Source of the DNA: Kaistella pullorum
GTDB lineage: Bacteria > Bacteroidota > Bacteroidia > Flavobacteriales > Weeksellaceae
Direction: 5' to 3'
NCBI RefSeq assembly: GCF_014837035.1
Contig: NZ_JACSPS010000002.1
Location: 186,001 to 250,000 of the forward strand
DNA length: 64,000 nucleotides
In this document: in pieces, positions 7,431 to 15,944 of the stretch
Position numbering within the stretch: position 1 is the stretch's first letter
Layout: every line of letters starts with the position of its first letter
Position numbers and translations under genes: made by a program
Notes under the pieces: generated by a model
The model's database searches: none
Told to the model about the DNA's origin: nothing
Seen by the model: only the letters and a program-made list of their open reading frames with translations

Positions 7431-8573
7431 TTATTGTCGGGAAATCTCGCGGCCAATCACCAATTTTTGAATTTCTGAAGTACCTTCGCCGATTGTACAA
7501 AGTTTCGCATCGCGGTAAAACTTCTCTACCGGGAAATCTTTGGTGTAACCATAACCTCCAAAAATCTGCACCGCATTGTTTGCGATGCGCACGCAAGCCT
7601 CAGATGCATACAGTTTAGCCATTGCACCTTCTTTAGTCATAGGTTTCTTGGCGTTTTTGAGATTGGAGGCACGCTGAATAAGTAATTCTGCCGCGTCGAT
7701 TTCAGTTGCCATGTCTGCAAGCATAAAATTCACTGCCTGGAACTGATTGATCGGTTGACCGAACTGATGTCTCTCAAGTGAATATTTTAAAGCAGCTTTG
7801 TATGCTCCGCGGGCAATTCCTAAGCTTAGAGCAGCGATAGAGATACGTCCGCCATCCAAAATTTTCATGGCCTGTTTGAAACCTGAACCTACTTCGCCTA
7901 AGCGGTTGGCGTCAGGTACGCGGACATTATCGAAAATGAGTTCCGCTGTTTCAGAAGCACGCATTCCGAGTTTGTTTTCTTTACGTCCGGAAGTGAAGCC
8001 TTCCATTCCTTTTTCAAGCACGAAAGCGGTGGAATTGTTTTTAGCTCCTTTTTCGCCTGTGCGAGTCATCACTACTGCTATGTCGCCGGAAATCGCGTGT
8101 GTGATGAAATTTTTCGCCCCGTTGATAACCCAGTCATCGCCATCTTTTACAGCTGTTGTGCTCATTCCGCCCGAATCTGAACCTGTGTTGTGTTCTGTCA
8201 GGCCCCAGGCACCGATTACTTTTCCGGAAGCCAGTTGTGGCAACCATTTATGGCGCTGTTCCTCATTTCCGAATTCGTAAATATGGTTAGTACACAGGGA
8301 GTTATGCGCAGCAACTGAAAGACCTATTGAAGGGTCTACCTGCGAAATTTCATCCAAAATGGCCACATATTCATGATAGCCTAAACCAGAGCCACCGTAT
8401 TCTTCAGGAATTACGATCCCCATAAAACCCATCTCACCAAGCTGGTGAAAAAGTTCAACCGGGAAATGCTGGCTCTCGTCCCATTCCATAATTCTTGGGC
8501 GAATGTTCTTTTCTGCAAAATCTTTGGCAGTTTCGGCAATCATTGAAATGTTATCCATAATGTCGCTACTCAT
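7431..8573 (-). CDS. Acyl-CoA dehydrogenase, short/medium-chain type
   Basis: 380 residues, full family length. Flavoenzyme that oxidises acyl-CoA to trans-2-enoyl-CoA, passing electrons to an electron-transfer flavoprotein. Seen: the N-terminal helical domain; WGLTEHNTGSDSGG near residue 130 (flavin/substrate region); the arginine-containing ERHQFGQPINQFQAVNFMLADM block; and YRDAKLCTIGEGTSEIQKL near the C-terminus, where the Glu of GEGTSEIQ is the usual catalytic base. Likely works in fatty-acid or branched-chain amino-acid catabolism. Single-gene unit, divergent from the nuclease gene. Chain-length specificity is not deducible. Confidence 0.93.
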   Translation of the reverse strand: MSSDIMDNISMIAETAKDFAEKNIRPRIMEWDESQHFPVELFHQLGEMGFMGIVIPEEYGGSGLGYHEYVAILDEISQVDPSIGLSVAAHNSLCTNHIYEFGNEEQRHKWLPQLASGKVIGAWGLTEHNTGSDSGGMSTTAVKDGDDWVINGAKNFITHAISGDIAVVMTRTGEKGAKNNSTAFVLEKGMEGFTSGRKENKLGMRASETAELIFDNVRVPDANRLGEVGSGFKQAMKILDGGRISIAALSLGIARGAYKAALKYSLERHQFGQPINQFQAVNFMLADMATEIDAAELLIQRASNLKNAKKPMTKEGAMAKLYASEACVRIANNAVQIFGGYGYTKDFPVEKFYRDAKLCTIGEGTSEIQKLVIGREISRQ

Positions 8574-8751
8574 ATCTTATGTTTTGTTTCCAAAGATAAT
8601 TAAAATGAAGGATGCAGAATAATTTTTTTTGTCAAGCGTACGTCGGCAGTGGTAGCGGTGACATTAAGTCCAAAGTACGTTATAAAATAAAGTATCCACT
8701 TGATGCCATGCTTCCTGTAAATGATTAATTTAGCTTTTTTAAAATTATTAC

Positions 8752-10629
8752 ATGAAGCGAATTTTACTTTTATCAGTCCTCACTTCTTATTATGCATTTT
8801 CGCAGGCGCCGGCAGGCTACTATGATGGAACTGCCTCGCTTACCGGCTATGCGTTGAAAAGTAAACTGCACGAAATAGTCTCAAAGAAAAATATAACGTG
8901 GCATTATGGAGATTTGCCCGCATTTTATAATCAAACCGATCTTGACCGTTATTACGATCACAGTGCTGGTAATAATACAATTCTCCTTGATATCTACTCG
9001 GAAATTCCAAATGGGCCAGATGTATATGAATACACAATCGCTAACATTATAGGTTCTGCTTCTGCTGAAGGACAAGGCTGGAACCGTGAGCACATGATGC
9101 CACAAAGTACCTATAACAGTAATTACCCGATGTATTCGGACCTGTTTTATGTAATTCCGACAGATGCGCGGATCAACCAGTTGCGAAGTAATTATCCGTA
9201 TGGGGTTGCGGGCAGCACCAACTATTACACTTTCACCAATTCTTCCAAGATAAGTAAAAACGGGACGGCAAGCTCAGGCTATACCGGAAGAGTTTATGAA
9301 CCTATCAATGAATTTAAAGGGGATGTTGCCAGAAGTCTGCTGTATTTCGCGGTACGGTATGAGGGTAAACTGAGTTCATTTAATTTCTATAACGGAAGTT
9401 CAGCGGCTAATGATACCAGCCCTCTGGACGGTACGGAAGAAAAAGCATTTGAAAACTGGTACGTTCAGATGTTGCTTCAGTGGCACGCACAGGATCCGGT
9501 TTCGCAAAGGGAAATAGACCGTAACAATTCGGTTTTTGCCATCCAAAAAAACCGAAATCCGTTTATTGACCATCCGGAATGGGTGAACGTGATCTGGACG
9601 CAGACCCCGGACGCGGCAGCACCTGCAGCGGTTCAAAATCTTTCGGCGTCTGTTACCAGTGCATATTTTGTTAATCTGAACTGGTCCGCCTCCGAATCAG
9701 GGGACGTGTTGGGATACCGCATTTATCAGAATGGTCTTCTGGTGGGTGTCACGAAGGATACAAGCTTCTCTGTGGATCATTTGCAACCGGGAACTCTATA
9801 TAACTTCACCGTCCGCGCGTTCGACAACGGCTATCTGGAATCGGCGGAAAGTAATCTTATTTCCGTTACAACGCTAGCTTCTGATGCATATGCAAAGGAT
9901 TTACAGATTACGAAATATTTGGAAGGCACCGGCCAGAATGCCGCAATTGAAATCACAAACAGAACCGGCCATGCAGTAGATCTGAACAAATACCGCTTAA
10001 CCATTCAGTTTTATAACAGTGTGAATGACAATTACTATTTCCCGGCACCCTATGAACTTGAAGGCGTGGTTCAGCATAATGAAACTTTCGTAGTGCTGAA
10101 TCCATATTCTAATTTTTCCTGTATTACTAATGAGGAGGCTCGTTTCGTCTCGGCATCGCCGCAAATGGCCTTTTCCGGCAGTCAGTATCTTGAACTGCGA
10201 TATTTGAATTCAACTGTAGATGCTATTGGTGTACGCGCGACTGACAATTATTCAACGTTGGCAAATAAGTCTCTTTACCGACTAAATGCTGTTACTGAGC
10301 CTAATGCCACTTTCACGCTTTCTGAATGGCAAACCTACCCGGCCGATTATTGTCAAAATCTCGGAAACTTATCAACCGGAAGTGCTTCAGCCGCCCCGCA
10401 GAACAGTTTCAGAATTTATCCTAATCCGGTGACCGGAAATACGCTGTATGTTGAGGGTAATTCACGGGAAAAAGTCGGTTCGCTTTCAATTTTCGATGCG
10501 AGCGGGAAATCAGTTTGTGTTATCCAATATCCATTCAAAAAGGCCAATTCAATTGATGTAAGTGGTCTGGTAACGGGCGTTTATACACTGAAACTCGATC
10601 AGCAAACATTAAAATTCATTAAAAAATAA
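8752..10629 (+). CDS. Secreted endonuclease I-type nuclease with FN3, lamin-tail-like and T9SS domains
   Basis: 625 residues. Signal peptide 1-18 (YYAFSQA). The catalytic region (~20-285) matches the endonuclease I/BsnA family: QGWNREHMMPQSTYN, with His114 in the NREH core, plus a conserved HPEWVNVIW near 278. An FN3 domain (~289-375) is next, then a beta-rich lamin-tail-like domain (~380-490, with AIEITNRTGHAVDLNKYRL), and a type A T9SS sorting domain (~555-625, FRIYPNPVTGN). Likely an extracellular DNase/RNase for nutrient scavenging. The start is chosen because a signal peptide follows directly. Convergent with the HhH gene, only 7 bases apart. Confidence 0.9.
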   Translation: MKRILLLSVLTSYYAFSQAPAGYYDGTASLTGYALKSKLHEIVSKKNITWHYGDLPAFYNQTDLDRYYDHSAGNNTILLDIYSEIPNGPDVYEYTIANIIGSASAEGQGWNREHMMPQSTYNSNYPMYSDLFYVIPTDARINQLRSNYPYGVAGSTNYYTFTNSSKISKNGTASSGYTGRVYEPINEFKGDVARSLLYFAVRYEGKLSSFNFYNGSSAANDTSPLDGTEEKAFENWYVQMLLQWHAQDPVSQREIDRNNSVFAIQKNRNPFIDHPEWVNVIWTQTPDAAAPAAVQNLSASVTSAYFVNLNWSASESGDVLGYRIYQNGLLVGVTKDTSFSVDHLQPGTLYNFTVRAFDNGYLESAESNLISVTTLASDAYAKDLQITKYLEGTGQNAAIEITNRTGHAVDLNKYRLTIQFYNSVNDNYYFPAPYELEGVVQHNETFVVLNPYSNFSCITNEEARFVSASPQMAFSGSQYLELRYLNSTVDAIGVRATDNYSTLANKSLYRLNAVTEPNATFTLSEWQTYPADYCQNLGNLSTGSASAAPQNSFRIYPNPVTGNTLYVEGNSREKVGSLSIFDASGKSVCVIQYPFKKANSIDVSGLVTGVYTLKLDQQTLKFIKK

Positions 10630-10636
10630 AAAACGT

Positions 10637-12037
10637 TCAGTCATTCCGTACATAAAGTCGCATCCGGGTTTCATATTCTGGTTTTAGCTTCAGGAACTTC
10701 CAGATTTTCCTGTCATCCGGATGGGTGATGCGATAGTAGATAATCTTATCAGCGGAATATTTGAAGTAGGGATGATTTCGTAGCCATTCTTCGGGTGCCT
10801 CTGCTAGTCTGTATTTTGGAACAGATGAAATATCAAGTGGCGCAACATAAATAAGACGCTGAGCCAAGATTCTGTCGATATCATACGTATCTACAATCTG
10901 CTCTTTGGTCACGAAACCGCCAAGTTTTTTACGGTAGCTTAAAATCATTGCGGCACTCTTGTCATCAAAACCAAATTCCTGCAATTGCCTAAAGGTGATT
11001 TGGTTGAGATCGGTTTTTGAAAAATCAGTTTTGGTCTCGGGCGACGCCTCATTATTATAAGTTTTCGACGTGAAAGATGCTTTGGGCGTGTTTGCTGAAG
11101 TCGAATTTTCCCTATCCAATATAATATAAGGCTTTAATTCCTCAAATTTTTCTGGCGAGATTACAAAACAACTTTGGATATCCTCGAGCGATTTGAAACT
11201 GCCGCGGAGTTTTCGGTCACGATAATTAATGATCACGTGCGCCTGCTTCTCCGAAAAACCCAAAGCTATCCAACCGGCTAAATCGGTTCTGTTCGGATCA
11301 AATTTCTGATACTTAACCGTTGGTTTCTGTTGTGCCTGGCGGAAGTTGTTTACAGTCATTATGTTTTCCGGAGCAGAATCGGGTAGAAGCAGGTACGGCT
11401 CCATCTGTCGGTATTTTTCATCGCTGATCATGAAGCAGGCTCTGAATTTTTCCTTACTGATGAAGCTGCCGCCCAGATATTGTTTGTATTTTAGAATCGA
11501 GTTCGCCTGTCTTTCCGAAAAGCCTATCCGCACAAAATCATCTGCGCTAAGGTCGTCGGGATTAAACTTTCGCGTTAAATGAAGTTGTTGGTTGTTGCGA
11601 TTGTTTGCTGGTGAATAACTTCGGTAGTGAGGTCTGTAGTTTCCGAATTTCTGATAACTGTTCTGAGAATTTTCCGGAAGTAGGATGTAAGGTTCTAACT
11701 GCGCAAATTTTTCTGCGGAGATCGCATAACATTTCTTCAATTGTGCCTTCGACTCAAAAGCGCCGCCTACAACCTGCTTATATTTTAGAATTGTGGCAAC
11801 CTGTCTCGTGCTGAATCCCAGATTTTCCCACTGCACGTCACTTAATTCATTTGGATCGAAGTCCTGCAGCGGAATCTGTTCTGCGGAGACGAAATTTAAT
11901 TTGACATCTGTAGGGTTTGGCTCAGATGAAGGATTTTTTGAATTGAAATAGTATAAACCGGTAAGCAGAATGGCACCGGATGTTGCTAAGCCTAAGAAGT
12001 AGTTCTTGGCGGCGGAAAGTTGGATGTGGTGGCGCAT
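10637..12037 (-). CDS. Membrane-anchored protein with four helix-hairpin-helix repeats
   Basis: 466 residues. One transmembrane helix near residues 12-29 (FLGLATSGAILLTGLYYF) leaves the rest outside the cytoplasm. Four diverged HhH (ComEA-type) units follow; the first three begin with a phrase like FDPNELSDVQWENLGFS and end EKFAQLEPYILLP, with Q-A/V-x-x-I-L-K-Y-K and GG-x-F/FxS in the middle. Single ComEA proteins bind DNA during uptake, so DNA binding at the envelope is possible, but four tandem units in one anchored protein is unusual. It lies downstream of the MerR gene on the same strand with an 88-base gap. Confidence 0.85.
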   Translation of the reverse strand: MRHHIQLSAAKNYFLGLATSGAILLTGLYYFNSKNPSSEPNPTDVKLNFVSAEQIPLQDFDPNELSDVQWENLGFSTRQVATILKYKQVVGGAFESKAQLKKCYAISAEKFAQLEPYILLPENSQNSYQKFGNYRPHYRSYSPANNRNNQQLHLTRKFNPDDLSADDFVRIGFSERQANSILKYKQYLGGSFISKEKFRACFMISDEKYRQMEPYLLLPDSAPENIMTVNNFRQAQQKPTVKYQKFDPNRTDLAGWIALGFSEKQAHVIINYRDRKLRGSFKSLEDIQSCFVISPEKFEELKPYIILDRENSTSANTPKASFTSKTYNNEASPETKTDFSKTDLNQITFRQLQEFGFDDKSAAMILSYRKKLGGFVTKEQIVDTYDIDRILAQRLIYVAPLDISSVPKYRLAEAPEEWLRNHPYFKYSADKIIYYRITHPDDRKIWKFLKLKPEYETRMRLYVRND

Positions 12038-12125
12038 GGCGATTTTTATTTAAAATTATCGCGTACACGCTGATTTTCAGTGGTGTAAACCACCTACATT
12101 GTGAAGTATAATCACCCTTTAACGG

Positions 12126-12464
12126 CTAAGGTTTTTCAATTAAGGAGTCTTTCAGTTTGACGAGTTCTGCCTTTACGAACTCAAGACGGCTGATGATGGA
12201 AACGGTTTCGGAGATTTTGCTGTTGGTTGCCAGAGCGATTCGGGCACCGTCAAGCGTGTAACCTTTCTCTTTGACAAGATGATAGATGATCTGAAGGTTT
12301 TTGATGTCTTCAGGAGTGAAGTAGCGGTTGCCTTTTTTGTTTTTTTTAGGCTTTATGATCGGGAATTCCTGCTCCCAATAACGTATCAGCGAGGCATTTA
12401 CGTTAAAAGCTTTTGCCACTTCACCAATCGGATAGTATAATTTGTCGGGCAGATTAAGTTTCAT
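12126..12464 (-). CDS. MerR family transcriptional regulator
   Basis: 112 residues. A winged helix-turn-helix at the N-terminus (YYPIGEVAKAFNVNASLIRYWEQEF) and a second wing (RYFTPEDIKNLQIIYHLVKEKGYTLDGAR) define the MerR DNA-binding domain. The C-terminal ~40 residues form a helix suited to dimerisation. No cysteine metal site or drug-binding domain is present, so the effector is unknown. In Flavobacteriia such short MerR proteins sit next to housekeeping genes. It lies between the DEAD-box helicase and the HhH protein on the same strand. Confidence 0.9.
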   Translation of the reverse strand: MKLNLPDKLYYPIGEVAKAFNVNASLIRYWEQEFPIIKPKKNKKGNRYFTPEDIKNLQIIYHLVKEKGYTLDGARIALATNSKISETVSIISRLEFVKAELVKLKDSLIEKP

Positions 12465-12510
12465 CTAAGTATGCAAATTGATTTTTAAAGATAGCGATTT
12501 GAAAATGAAT

Positions 12511-13818
12511 TTAATAAGCGACCTCAATTTTTACTTTTTTGCCTTTCAGTTTTTCCGAACCTAACTTTTTAAGCAAATCCCGCACTTTTGAGCGACTTAC
12601 CGCAACATAAGAAGTGGTATCTTTTACCTCGATCAAACCGATATCTTCCTTCGTCAGTTCACCTTTTTTGATGAGGTAACCCACGATATCCACTTTATTT
12701 ACTTTGTCCTTCTTGCCGGCGCTGATATAAATCGTTTGGAACGGTGTTTTTGCCGGAATCCTGCATTGGTCCGAAACCGTTTGTACCGGTGTGTCGCTTT
12801 TAATAAAAGGAAAATTTTCCTCTTCGGTCATGATCAGATAGGCAAAACCTTTTGCATTCATACGGGCTGTGCGGCCGTTTCTATGGATAAATGCGTCTTC
12901 TTTTGGCGGAAGTTGATAATGAACAATCGATTCTACTTCCGGAACGTCCAATCCTCGTGCAGCTAAATCTGTCGTGATTAAAATTCTCGCGGAATCATTT
13001 CTGAATTTCAGCAGCGCGCGCTCTCTTTCGTCCTGTTCCATTCCTCCATGGAAGGTTTCACGGTCAATGCCTTTTTCACGTAATAGGTCGGAAATACGAT
13101 CAACGGCATCGCGGTGATTACAGAAAATCAAGGTGCGTTTATTTCCGATTTGGCAAAGAAGCTTGAAAAGCGTGTCAAGTTTCTCCTCAGAAATCGTCAT
13201 CACTTTTTTGAGTTGAATATCTGGTTTCGCTTCCTGTAATTTTAAAAAGCTTAAAATCTTTTCATCTTTCAAGCCAACAAAATCGGGAATTTTATCCATC
13301 GCTGTAGCTGAGGTCAGGATTCTTTGTTCTAAATTTTCCAGCGAACGGATGATGAAAGCCATATCATCTTCAAAACCAAGTTCAAGCGCCTTATCGAATT
13401 CATCCAAAATCAAGGTATGGACGGTCGTCGGGTCGAAATTTTCGTTTCTGATGTGATAAGCGATACGTCCCGGAGTGCCGATAAGCAGGGCAGGAGCGTC
13501 TTTTAAATTGTTAACTTCTATTTTTTTGTCGTGTCCGCCGTAGCAGATGGAAACTTTAAAATCAGTTCCCATGGCTTTGAATACCTGTTCGATCTGTAAT
13601 GCAAGCTCACGCGCGGGAACCAAAATCATAGCTTGAACGCCCGAAACATTCTTTTGCAAACTGCGCAAAACCGGAAATAAAAACGCGAGCGTTTTCCCGG
13701 AGCCTGTAGGCGAAAGAAGGACGGTGTTACGATTATTTTCAGTTGCGGTAAATGCTGATTTCTGCATTTGATTCATGTCCTGAATCTGCAGTTTGCGGTA
13801 GATTAAGTCGAATTCCAT
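12511..13818 (-). CDS. DEAD-box-type ATP-dependent RNA helicase, DbpA-like
   Basis: 435 residues, two RecA domains plus a C-terminal DbpA-type RNA-binding domain (~365-435, TIYISAGKKDKVNKVDIVGYLI). Motif I is SPTGSGKT (36-43), Ia PARELAL, Ib TPGR, III SAT (170-172). Motif II is DEFD (Asp139-Asp142) instead of DEAD, and motif VI is HRNGRTAR instead of HRxGRTGR. It likely remodels RNA, perhaps 23S rRNA in ribosome assembly as DbpA does. Divergent from rpsA, with a 223-base shared upstream region. Confidence 0.92.
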   Translation of the reverse strand: MEFDLIYRKLQIQDMNQMQKSAFTATENNRNTVLLSPTGSGKTLAFLFPVLRSLQKNVSGVQAMILVPARELALQIEQVFKAMGTDFKVSICYGGHDKKIEVNNLKDAPALLIGTPGRIAYHIRNENFDPTTVHTLILDEFDKALELGFEDDMAFIIRSLENLEQRILTSATAMDKIPDFVGLKDEKILSFLKLQEAKPDIQLKKVMTISEEKLDTLFKLLCQIGNKRTLIFCNHRDAVDRISDLLREKGIDRETFHGGMEQDERERALLKFRNDSARILITTDLAARGLDVPEVESIVHYQLPPKEDAFIHRNGRTARMNAKGFAYLIMTEEENFPFIKSDTPVQTVSDQCRIPAKTPFQTIYISAGKKDKVNKVDIVGYLIKKGELTKEDIGLIEVKDTTSYVAVSRSKVRDLLKKLGSEKLKGKKVKIEVAY

Positions 13819-13891
13819 GCTGCAAAGGTAAATTAAAATGACAAGCGCGGAAAAACCTCCTCAGAATAGCTGTATATTAATGCCTAAGATA

Positions 13892-13922
13892 TTGTGGCAG
13901 TGAGAATAATTGCTTATTTTTG
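13892..13922 (+). promoter_or_regulatory. Bacteroidota-type promoter of rpsA
   Basis: TTG at 13892-13894, 20-base spacer, and TATTTTTG at 13915-13922, matching the -33/-7 consensus. It implies a 5' leader of about 110 bases before the rpsA ATG at 14042, long enough for leader regulation, though I see no strong structure there. Confidence 0.8.
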
Positions 13923-14041
13923 CACCACTTTTTGTGGAAGCATTTGGCAAAGTTAAAACATTAACAATTAACATCTTCCGTATTTTTCATTAACCACATT
14001 AAGCCAAAGATTGAAAAATAAGGAATACAAATTATTTTATT

Positions 14042-15832
14042 ATGTCAGAAACGACAGACAAAGCAGAGGTTCTTTTGAACCAAAACGTAGCACCAGAGCA
14101 GTTTGATTGGGATTCATTCGAATCAGGTCTTGATGCAGACGCTAGAAAAGAGAAAAGCGATTTAGAGGAAATCTACAACGGTTCTCTTAACAATCTTCAG
14201 GACAATGACGTTCTTGTAGGTAGAGTTGTAAGACTTACTGACAAAGAGGCGATCGTTGACATTAACTTCAAGTCTGAAGGTGTAATCTCTCTTAACGAAT
14301 TCCGTTACAACCAAGGATTGCAGGTAGGTGATGAAGTAGAAGTAATGGTTGACAGAAGAGAAGACAAGTCTGGACAGCTACAGCTTTCTCATAAAAAAGC
14401 CAGAACGCTGAAAGCTTGGGATAAAGTTAACGAGCTTCACGAAACTGGTGAAATCGTAAACGGTTTCGTAAAGTCAAGAACGAAAGGTGGTATGATCGTA
14501 GACGTACACGGTATCGAGGCGTTCTTGCCAGGTTCACAGATTGATGTGAAGCCTATCAAAGATTACGATCAGTTCGTTGGTAAAACAATGGAATTCAAAG
14601 TTGTGAAAATCAACCCAGAGTTCAAAAACGTTGTTGTATCTCACAAAGCTCTTATCGAGGCAGACCTTGAAGGTCAGAAGAGAGAGATCATCGGTCAGCT
14701 TGAAAAAGGTCAGGTTCTTGAAGGAACTGTTAAGAACATCACTTCTTACGGTGTATTCGTTGATCTTGGAGGTGTTGACGGACTTATCCACATTACAGAC
14801 CTTTCCTGGTCTAGAGTTAACCACCCATCTGAGATCCTTTCAGACGGTGAAACTGTAAAAGTGGTAATCCTTGATTTCGATGATGAGAAAACAAGAATCC
14901 AACTTGGTATGAAGCAGCTTGAAGCTCATCCTTGGGATGCACTTTCTGCTGACATGAAAGTGGGTGACAGAGTTAAAGGTAAAGTAGTGGTTCTTGCTGA
15001 CTATGGTGCATTTGTAGAAGTTGCTCCAGGTGTTGAAGGATTGATCCACGTATCTGAAATGTCTTGGTCAACTCACTTGAGAAGCGCTGGAGATTTCGTG
15101 AAAGTAGGTGATGAGGTAGAAGCTGAAGTTTTAACTTTAGACAGAGAAGACAGAAAAATCTCTCTAGGTATGAAGCAGCTTAACGAAGATCCATGGTCTA
15201 ACATTGAGTCTAAATACCCAGTAGGTTCTGAGCATACAGGTACTGTAAGAAACTTCACTAACTTCGGTGTATTCGTAGAGTTAGAAGAAGGTATCGATGG
15301 TCTTATCTACATCTCTGATCTTTCCTGGACTAAGAAAATCAAGCATCCATCCGAATTCTGCAACGTAGGTGATAAACTTAAAGTTGTAGTTCTTGAATTG
15401 GATACAGCTGCAAGAAGACTTTCATTAGGTCACAAGCAACTTCTTGAGAACCCTTGGGATAAATTCGAAACTAAATATGCTGAAGGAACAGTGCACGCTG
15501 GTAAAACTACAGAAGTTTTCGACAAGGGAGCTCAGGTACAGTTCGAAGATGCTGAAGTAGAAGCTTTCTGCCCATCTAGATTATTAGAGAAGGAAGACGG
15601 ATCTAAAATCAAGAAAGGCGAAGACGCTCAGTTCAAAGTAATCGAATTCAATAAAGAATTCAAGAGAGTAGTAGTATCTCATACTGCAACTTTCAGAGAT
15701 GAGGAAAGAAAGAATGTGAAAGACAATTCTTCTTCACGTTCATCAATGACTTCTACAGGTAACGAAGAGAAATCTACACTGGGAGATCTTGACGTTCTTG
15801 CAGAACTTAAAAAGAAAATGGAAGGGAACTAA
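14042..15832 (+). CDS. rpsA: 30S ribosomal protein S1
   Basis: 596 residues with six S1 RNA-binding domains spaced about 85 residues apart. Repeated phrases such as YGVFVDLGGVDGLIHITDLSW, DYGAFVEVAPGVEGLIHVSEMSW and NFGVFVELEEGIDGLIYISDLSW are cut here to their common core GxFVE-GxGLIHxSxxSW. An acidic N-terminal ~45 residues and a Ser/Asn-rich C-terminal tail flank them. It brings mRNA to the 30S subunit. Codon use looks highly biased, as expected for a highly expressed gene. Own promoter and strong terminator. Confidence 0.97.
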   Translation: MSETTDKAEVLLNQNVAPEQFDWDSFESGLDADARKEKSDLEEIYNGSLNNLQDNDVLVGRVVRLTDKEAIVDINFKSEGVISLNEFRYNQGLQVGDEVEVMVDRREDKSGQLQLSHKKARTLKAWDKVNELHETGEIVNGFVKSRTKGGMIVDVHGIEAFLPGSQIDVKPIKDYDQFVGKTMEFKVVKINPEFKNVVVSHKALIEADLEGQKREIIGQLEKGQVLEGTVKNITSYGVFVDLGGVDGLIHITDLSWSRVNHPSEILSDGETVKVVILDFDDEKTRIQLGMKQLEAHPWDALSADMKVGDRVKGKVVVLADYGAFVEVAPGVEGLIHVSEMSWSTHLRSAGDFVKVGDEVEAEVLTLDREDRKISLGMKQLNEDPWSNIESKYPVGSEHTGTVRNFTNFGVFVELEEGIDGLIYISDLSWTKKIKHPSEFCNVGDKLKVVVLELDTAARRLSLGHKQLLENPWDKFETKYAEGTVHAGKTTEVFDKGAQVQFEDAEVEAFCPSRLLEKEDGSKIKKGEDAQFKVIEFNKEFKRVVVSHTATFRDEERKNVKDNSSSRSSMTSTGNEEKSTLGDLDVLAELKKKMEGN

Positions 15833-15854
15833 TCCTTACAAATCTTTATAAATG

Positions 15855-15883
15855 ACGCCTCCGCAACCGGAGGCGTTTTTTTG
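15855..15883 (+). terminator. Terminator of rpsA
   Basis: A 9-bp perfect stem (ACGCCTCCG at 15855-15863 with its complement at 15868-15876), loop CAAC, followed by seven T. Confidence 0.92.
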
Positions 15884-15944
15884 TAAAAAAAAGTTAGCAC
15901 ATGTCTATATTTTTTATAAATTCGGTGCCTAATAATCAATATAT

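Noticed and set aside
7798-8280. 160-codon open frame on the plus strand within the acyl-CoA dehydrogenase gene
   Set aside because: Opposite to conserved catalytic motifs of the real gene; product is of shadow type.
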